A stretch of DNA of 8,753 bases from a bacterium. Its GTDB lineage: Bacteria > Chloroflexota > Dormibacteria > UBA8260 > Bog-877. Position numbers and translations under genes: made by a program. Shown piece by piece: positions 4,963 to 8,753 of the stretch. The notes under the pieces are model-generated. The model made no database searches. It was not told the DNA's origin and worked only from the letters and a program-made list of their open reading frames with translations. Every line of letters begins with the position of its first letter. The first letter of the stretch is position 1. The stretch lies in assembly GCA_021817025.1 (NCBI GenBank), contig JAKAWF010000009.1:19518-28270 (forward strand). The letters run 5' to 3'.

Positions 4963-6978
4963 ATGGCTGAGGACGTCCGACCGATGGAGGAGGGGAGCGT
5001 CCTGTGGGAGCCGCCGGAGGCGCTGAGGCGGACCTCTCGGTTGACCGCCTATCGGGACTGGTTGCAATCCCGCCGCAACCTCCGGGTCGAGACCTATCAG
5101 GAACTCTGGGAGTGGTCCACCAAGGAGCTGGGAGCTTTCTGGGAGAGTATCTGGGACTTCTTTGAGGTCCAGGCCCATGCCCCTTTCCACGAGCCGCTGG
5201 CAGACCGTTCCATGCCGGGCGCGCGTTGGTTCGAAGGGTCGCGGCTCAACTATGCGGAGCACGCTCTGCGGGCGGTGGCTGCTCGAGCCGAGTGCGTGGT
5301 CGCAATCTCCGAGCTGGGCGAGGACAAACGCCTGAGTGGATCGGAGCTTCGCCGCCAAGTGGCGGCCGTGGCCGCCCACCTGCGGGAGTCAGGGGTCAGG
5401 GTGGGGGATCGGGTGGCCGCCTATGTGCCGAACATCGGCGAGGCGCTGGTGGGGTTCCTGGCGACCGCCAGCATTGGTGCCATTTGGTCCAGTTGCTCTC
5501 CCGACTTCGGGGAGCAGGCGGTGTTGGACCGCTTCCAGCAGATCGAGCCGGTCGTCCTCTTGGTGGTCGACGGCTACCGTTACGCGGGCCGTGAGTTCGA
5601 TCGTAGAGAGGTGGTGGCCAGGCTGCTGAGGGGCCTGCCGACGGTCCGCCACGTGATCGAGGTGCCATATCTATTTCCCACTCAGGCGCCCTTTGTCACC
5701 GGCTCGTCCACCTGGGGGTCGGTGGTGGCGATGGAGGCCGAGCTGGACTTCCAAGCTGTGCCCTTCGACCACCCGCTCTGGGTGGTCTACTCGTCAGGAA
5801 CCACGGGCCTACCCAAGCCCATCGTGCACGGCCACGGGGGGATTCTGCTGGAGCACATGAAGGCGCTGGCGCTTCACGCGGACCTGGGCCCCGGCAGCCG
5901 GTTCTTCTGGTTCACGACCACGGGCTGGATGATGTGGAACTATCTGGTGGGGGGCCTGCTGGTGGGCGCGACCATCGTCCTCTACGACGGCAGTCCCGCC
6001 CACCCTGGGCCGGACCGTCTCTGGAGCCTCATCGAAGAGTTTCGGATCACCCACTTCGGCACCTCAGCCGGTCATATCTCAGCCTCGATGCAGGCCGCTC
6101 TCAGCCCCGGGCGGGAGCTGGATCTCGGCCCACTGCGCTTTCTGGGTTCCACCGGGTCGCCCCTCTCGCCGGCGGGATTCGCCTGGGTCTACCACGAGGT
6201 CAAGCGGGACCTCTGGCTCTCCTCCCTGAGTGGTGGCACCGACCTCTGCACGGCCTTCCTGCTCGGCAGCCCTTGGCTCCCGGTGCGGAGCGGGGTCATC
6301 CAGTGCCGGGGACTGGGGGCGCGGGTGGAGGCATTCAACCCCGCCGGGCAGCCGGTGATCGAGGAAGTGGGTGAACTCGTGATCACAGAGCCCATGCCTT
6401 CGATGCCGATCTTCTTCTGGGGAGATCAGGACGGCGGCCGCTACCGGGAGAGCTACTTTGCGACCTACCCAGGGGTCTGGCGACACGGGGACTGGATCAA
6501 GATCCGTGCCGACGGCGGTGCCGTCATCTACGGAAGGTCGGACTCCACCATCAATCGCCACGGGGTCAGGATGGGCACCTCTGAGATCTACCGAGCCGTC
6601 GAGGAGATGGCGGAGATCCGCGACTGCCTGGTGGTGGATGTCCCTGGCGACCCGCAGGGCTCCTACATGCCCATGTTCGTGGTATTGGCACCCGGGGTTG
6701 CCCTCGACGATGTCCTGGTCGCCAGGATCAAGGGCCGGATTCGAGAAGCTGTCTCGCCGCGCCACGTGCCAGACGTGGTGATGGAGGTTTCCGAGATCCC
6801 CAAGACACTCAGTGGCAAGAAGCTCGAGATTCCTGTCAAGAGGATCCTCCAGGGTATGAGCCCCAGCGATGTCGTCAGTCTGGAGGCGGTACAGAACCCG
6901 CTGGCTCTGGAGCCGTTCCTGAGGCTGGCCGCAGAGCGGCACCGCCAAGCATCAGCAGGGGAGCCGCCCGGCGCCTGA
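4963..6978 (+). CDS. aacS: Acetoacetyl-CoA synthetase
   Basis: This is an ATP-dependent acid-CoA ligase of the ANL superfamily that converts acetoacetate, ATP and CoA to acetoacetyl-CoA via an acyl-adenylate in the cytoplasm. It feeds ketone bodies into lipid, polyhydroxyalkanoate or acetyl-CoA metabolism. Motifs appear in order: the phosphate-binding loop YSSGTTGLPKP (residues 276-286), GSTGSPL (about 394-400), SGGTDLC (about 423-429), GDWIKI (motif for ATP contact), NRHGVRMGTSEIY (531-543) and the C-terminal PKTLSGKKLEIPVK, with the adenylation lysine at about residue 619. The HGHGG, WMMWN and GTSEIY segments distinguish AacS from acetyl-CoA synthetase. At 671 residues it is near the family's usual 640-660. 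The ATG at 4963 has no clear ribosome binding site. ATG 4984, seven codons later and after a GAGGA, is an alternative. It follows the exporter by 71 bases, so cotranscription is possible. Confidence 0.95.
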   Translation: MAEDVRPMEEGSVLWEPPEALRRTSRLTAYRDWLQSRRNLRVETYQELWEWSTKELGAFWESIWDFFEVQAHAPFHEPLADRSMPGARWFEGSRLNYAEHALRAVAARAECVVAISELGEDKRLSGSELRRQVAAVAAHLRESGVRVGDRVAAYVPNIGEALVGFLATASIGAIWSSCSPDFGEQAVLDRFQQIEPVVLLVVDGYRYAGREFDRREVVARLLRGLPTVRHVIEVPYLFPTQAPFVTGSSTWGSVVAMEAELDFQAVPFDHPLWVVYSSGTTGLPKPIVHGHGGILLEHMKALALHADLGPGSRFFWFTTTGWMMWNYLVGGLLVGATIVLYDGSPAHPGPDRLWSLIEEFRITHFGTSAGHISASMQAALSPGRELDLGPLRFLGSTGSPLSPAGFAWVYHEVKRDLWLSSLSGGTDLCTAFLLGSPWLPVRSGVIQCRGLGARVEAFNPAGQPVIEEVGELVITEPMPSMPIFFWGDQDGGRYRESYFATYPGVWRHGDWIKIRADGGAVIYGRSDSTINRHGVRMGTSEIYRAVEEMAEIRDCLVVDVPGDPQGSYMPMFVVLAPGVALDDVLVARIKGRIREAVSPRHVPDVVMEVSEIPKTLSGKKLEIPVKRILQGMSPSDVVSLEAVQNPLALEPFLRLAAERHRQASAGEPPGA

Positions 6979-7024
6979 CCCTCGCCGGTGCCAGGTCCAG
7001 GGATCGCCCAGATCGCGCCTCGGC

Positions 7025-7030
7025 TATCAT
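7025..7030 (+). promoter_or_regulatory. Promoter -10-like box ahead of the hydrolase
   Basis: GCTATCAT contains TATCAT, the best -10 match in the 117 bases between aacS and the hydrolase. No -35 partner is evident. Transcription would begin near 7037, either giving a 59-base leader to ATG 7096 or an almost leaderless message for TTG 7036. Confidence 0.25.
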
Positions 7031-7095
7031 GCTTCTTGACCCCATGTTCCAGTTCCAGTCCGGCTGCCTGCCTTACGCCTCCCGGTCGCCTGCCA

Positions 7096-8052
7096 ATGGG
7101 TAGGCACAGGGCACGCAACGCCGCCCTGGCGGCGGCCGCCATCGGCAGCGGCGGCGTTGCGGCACGCTCGGCGAGGCTGCTCTGGCGTCGCCGGGGGCTG
7201 AACTGGTCGCCGCCGGAGAGGTATGTCCAGGATGCCTACCTCAGCTGCCAGACCATGGGGCTTGGCAACCAGCCCGTGCTGTTGCTGCACTCGCTGGACG
7301 GGTCGGCGAACTACTTCGGAGCTGCTTTCGACGAGTTGGCGGACCCTGGGCCCCTCTTGGTCCCCGACCTCCTGGGATTCGGAAGGTCGCCAGCCTCGGA
7401 TCACGGCTACTCGCCCGAGGAGCATGTCGTCGCCCTGCTGCGGATGTTGGACGAGCTGAAGGTGGAGACCCCCGCTCTGGTGGTGGGGCATTCCCTGGGG
7501 GCGGTGCTGGCGCTGAAGATGGCGAGTCAGAACCCTGAGAGAGTCTCTGCGGTGGTGGCGCTGGGAGCTCCCATCCATAGGGATAGCACCATGGCTCGCA
7601 GCCGTCTCCGACAGCTGGGGGCGGGTAGTCGTCTGGGCCGTGGTCTTTCCCGTGCTGTGCCAGGTCGGCTAAGGACCGGAGCTGGCCTGCCACGGCTGCT
7701 GGCAGGATCAGTTCATCTCGACCTCCCTCTGTCCGTCGCCGGCGATCGAGTGGCGGCAAGGGCGGCCAATGCCTACGAAGAGAGCCTGCAGAAGTGCCTG
7801 GTGGAGGCGAATGTAGTGGCCTGGTTCGCCACCATCAGCTGTCCAGTGGAGCTGGTCGTCCCGGCCCACGACGCCACGGTGGACGTCGAACTGCTGCGAG
7901 AGCTCAGCGACCGATACCAGAATGTCACAGTCACCCTGCTGCCCTTTGGAGATGAGCGTCTGCCGCTGACCCATCCGGATGGCTGTCTGGCCGCAATCGA
8001 TCGATTTCGGGCCTCGCGATTGGTCACGGCCCGAGTGGGGCCAAGTCGATGA
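7096..8052 (+). CDS. Alpha/beta-fold hydrolase
   Basis: This is a serine hydrolase of the alpha/beta fold, 318 residues from ATG 7096. The nucleophile elbow is VVGHSLGA (129-136), with Ser133. LLLHSLDG (62-69) is the oxyanion-loop strand, with Ser-Leu-Asp in place of the common Gly-Xaa-Gly after His. PDLLGFGRSP (90-99) is the next conserved block. The acid is probably Asp259 (VVPAHDATVD), and His293 (LTHPDG) completes the triad. A cap-like basic insert (about 165-235) lies between. The N-terminus has Arg residues and an Ala-rich hydrophobic run (9-24) that could anchor it in the membrane. In-frame GTG 6988 or TTG 7036 would add a low-complexity extension, so I prefer 7096, although no clear ribosome binding site precedes it. 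Substrate is unknown (ester, lactone or cleavage product). Proximity to aacS hints at acyl metabolism but proves nothing. Confidence 0.85.
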   Translation: MGRHRARNAALAAAAIGSGGVAARSARLLWRRRGLNWSPPERYVQDAYLSCQTMGLGNQPVLLLHSLDGSANYFGAAFDELADPGPLLVPDLLGFGRSPASDHGYSPEEHVVALLRMLDELKVETPALVVGHSLGAVLALKMASQNPERVSAVVALGAPIHRDSTMARSRLRQLGAGSRLGRGLSRAVPGRLRTGAGLPRLLAGSVHLDLPLSVAGDRVAARAANAYEESLQKCLVEANVVAWFATISCPVELVVPAHDATVDVELLRELSDRYQNVTVTLLPFGDERLPLTHPDGCLAAIDRFRASRLVTARVGPSR

Positions 8053-8148
8053 CGCCGCGGTTTGACCTGGCCGTCGCCACTTAGGCTGCGGTTCGCCGGG
8101 CTGCTGTGATGGGCATGGGCTGGTTCTTCGGCCGTCCCTGAATCCCGC

Positions 8149-8154
8149 TAATCT
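8149..8154 (+). promoter_or_regulatory. Promoter -10 box for tRNA-Gln
   Basis: GCTAATCT contains TAATCT 12 bases before the tRNA 5' end, which places transcription start near 8161, just upstream of the mature 5' end at 8166. The position strongly suggests a real -10. The expected -35 region shows only a poor match. Confidence 0.5.
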
Positions 8155-8165
8155 GGGCAATGCGT

Positions 8166-8237
8166 TGGGGCGTCGCCAAGTGGTAAGGCAGGGGACTTTG
8201 GATCCCCCATTCGAAGGTTCGAATCCTTCCGCCCCAG
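8166..8237 (+). tRNA. tRNA-Gln (anticodon UUG)
   Basis: A complete 72-base cloverleaf is visible. The acceptor TGGGGCG (8166-8172) pairs with CGCCCCA (8230-8236), with discriminator G8237. The D stem is GCC/GGC, and the anticodon stem GGGGA/TCCCC encloses loop CTTTGGA with anticodon TTG at 8198-8200. A 5-base variable loop CATTC precedes the T stem GAAGG/CCTTC with loop TTCGAAT. The weak first pair U1-A72 is typical of tRNA-Gln. The CCA end is not encoded (CTT follows), so it must be added after transcription. Confidence 0.97.
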
Positions 8238-8241
8238 CTTT

Positions 8242-8262
8242 CAGCCCGAGGACACCGGGCTG
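8242..8262 (+). terminator. Hairpin after tRNA-Gln
   Basis: CAGCCCG (8242-8248) and CGGGCTG (8256-8262) form a perfect 7-bp stem around a 7-base loop, five bases after the tRNA. There is no T-tract. It lies between convergent genes (the tRNA and csoR), so it may serve both. Confidence 0.5.
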
Positions 8263-8314
8263 TGGTTACCGGATCGGGCTGGCCGCGACAGAGGCATCCA
8301 GGGGTGTCTTCTGG

Positions 8315-8641
8315 TCAGTGTCGAGAGTAGCCTCGGATCACCTCCATCACCTCGTCGAGGTAGGCGTCGCCATCGCCGCGACGGACGCCATCGGCTACGC
8401 AGTGGGCGAGATGATCTCGCAGTAGTAGATACCCGATTTGGTCCAGGGCTGCGCTGGCCGACCGAATCTGAACCAGTACCTCGGGACAGTAGCGCTCGTC
8501 CTCAACCATGCGGGATATACCAGCCACCTGGCCGGCCACTCGTTGAAATCGTCGCAGCAGTTCCGGCTTGCTGGCCTGGTACGAGCCGCGCTTGTTCCCC
8601 GTCCGCCCAAAGGTTGATCTGGGCCCGTGGTCGTCGCTCAC
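8315..8641 (-). CDS. csoR: CsoR-family copper-sensing repressor
   Basis: This is an all-helical, DNA-binding repressor of the CsoR/RcnR family that releases its operator when it binds Cu(I). It has 108 residues from a GTG start at 8641-8639. The copper site is complete: Cys52 (in RYCPEVL), His77 (DHLAHC) and Cys81, with spacings identical to Cys36, His61 and Cys65 of the Mycobacterium tuberculosis protein. The second-shell Tyr51 and Glu97 match its Tyr35 and Glu81. Helix 1 (LLRRFQRVAGQVAGISRMVE) is the usual basic segment. This pattern indicates copper, not nickel (RcnR) or formaldehyde (FrmR) sensing. The start overlaps the stop codon of the upstream YHS-domain gene by four bases, so the two are translationally coupled. 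The controlling promoter and operator must lie beyond the right edge. Confidence 0.92.
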   Translation of the reverse strand: MSDDHGPRSTFGRTGNKRGSYQASKPELLRRFQRVAGQVAGISRMVEDERYCPEVLVQIRSASAALDQIGYLLLRDHLAHCVADGVRRGDGDAYLDEVMEVIRGYSRH

Positions 8642-8753
8642 ACTGGCCGACCTTTGGCTGGGTTGACTCCCACGGGCCCGGGGGGCAGGAATGGGTGAGG
8701 GTCAGCAGCGAAGCGATCGCGGCACCCCAGGGAGCAGAAGTAGTGGGTCTTCC
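8638..8753 (-). CDS. C-terminal fragment of a YHS-domain protein
   Basis: The minus strand holds 37 codons in frame from the window edge (AAG at 8751) to a TGA at 8640-8638. The visible residues begin KTHYFCSLGCRDRFAADP, which is the second half of a YHS domain: aromatic pair, FC-x3-C, RF, and the closing DP. YHS domains often bind metal and occur in copper-handling proteins and P-type ATPases. About 15 residues (PPGPVGVNPAKGRPV) follow the domain, so this is the protein's true C-terminus; in copper ATPases a YHS domain is usually N-terminal, which favours a small stand-alone YHS protein. The stop overlaps the csoR start (GTGA). The N-terminus is outside the window. The frame is open-ended and short, so confidence rests on the motif. 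Confidence 0.75.
   Translation of the reverse strand, partial: KTHYFCSLGCRDRFAADPHPFLPPGPVGVNPAKGRPV

Noticed and set aside
4681..5379. 232-codon minus-strand frame across the exporter/aacS junction
   Set aside because: It is antisense to both genes, with low-complexity composition and no ribosome binding site or domain.
6079..6948. 289-codon open frame on the minus strand inside aacS
   Set aside because: It lies wholly opposite aacS, has no recognisable motif, and is explained by codon bias in the real gene.
8062..8087. TTGACC and TAGGCT as a promoter after the hydrolase
   Set aside because: The spacer is only 14 bases, too short for a normal promoter. The box at 8149 is better placed for the tRNA.
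8165..8425. 86-codon frame running through the tRNA
   Set aside because: Its first half is the tRNA-Gln sequence and its second half is antisense to csoR.

Overview
The window is GC-rich throughout (about two thirds G+C by eye). It uses GTG and TTG starts alongside ATG, shows no U-tracts after its hairpins, and encodes a tRNA without its CCA tail. Protein content (RsgA, a CsoR-type copper sensor, an acetoacetyl-CoA synthetase, an aquaporin, a LysE-type exporter) and codon use fit a chromosomal segment of an actinobacterium, possibly an uncultured Acidimicrobiia-like lineage. The phylum is inference; no marker here fixes it. I see no insertion sequences, integrases, CRISPR arrays or phage genes.

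Layout, left to right. Bases 1-186 (minus strand) hold the N-terminus of a probable secreted protein that runs off the left edge. A divergent, mostly non-coding stretch follows, with a perfect 9-bp inverted repeat and a 30-codon ORF behind an ideal ribosome binding site. It leads into rsgA (ribosome-assembly GTPase, to 1699), whose expected start position reads TTA instead of a start codon. Next come a small unrecognised 129-residue protein (1986-2375) with its own ribosome binding site and promoter-like box, and a strong 12-bp hairpin terminator. About 520 bases without a convincing gene follow.

From 2900 all large genes read on the plus strand: an aquaporin-family channel, a 137-residue protein with an 'ADGYHR' motif, a LysE/RhtB-family exporter, acetoacetyl-CoA synthetase (aacS), and an alpha/beta hydrolase. 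The first three are closely spaced and probably cotranscribed; aacS follows after 71 bases, the hydrolase after about 117. tRNA-Gln(UUG) sits at 8166-8237, followed by a hairpin.

The right edge is a minus-strand operon: the C-terminus of a YHS-domain protein overlaps the GTG start of csoR by four bases. CsoR keeps every Cu(I)-site residue, so this is probably the end of a copper-homeostasis operon whose other genes lie to the right.

The window is mostly ordinary housekeeping and accessory metabolism. The points most worth a second look are the missing rsgA start codon, the long structured region before the aquaporin, the predicted wide-pore aquaporin paired with the ADGYHR protein, and the overlapping csoR-YHS pair. 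No clearly new multi-gene system is visible.
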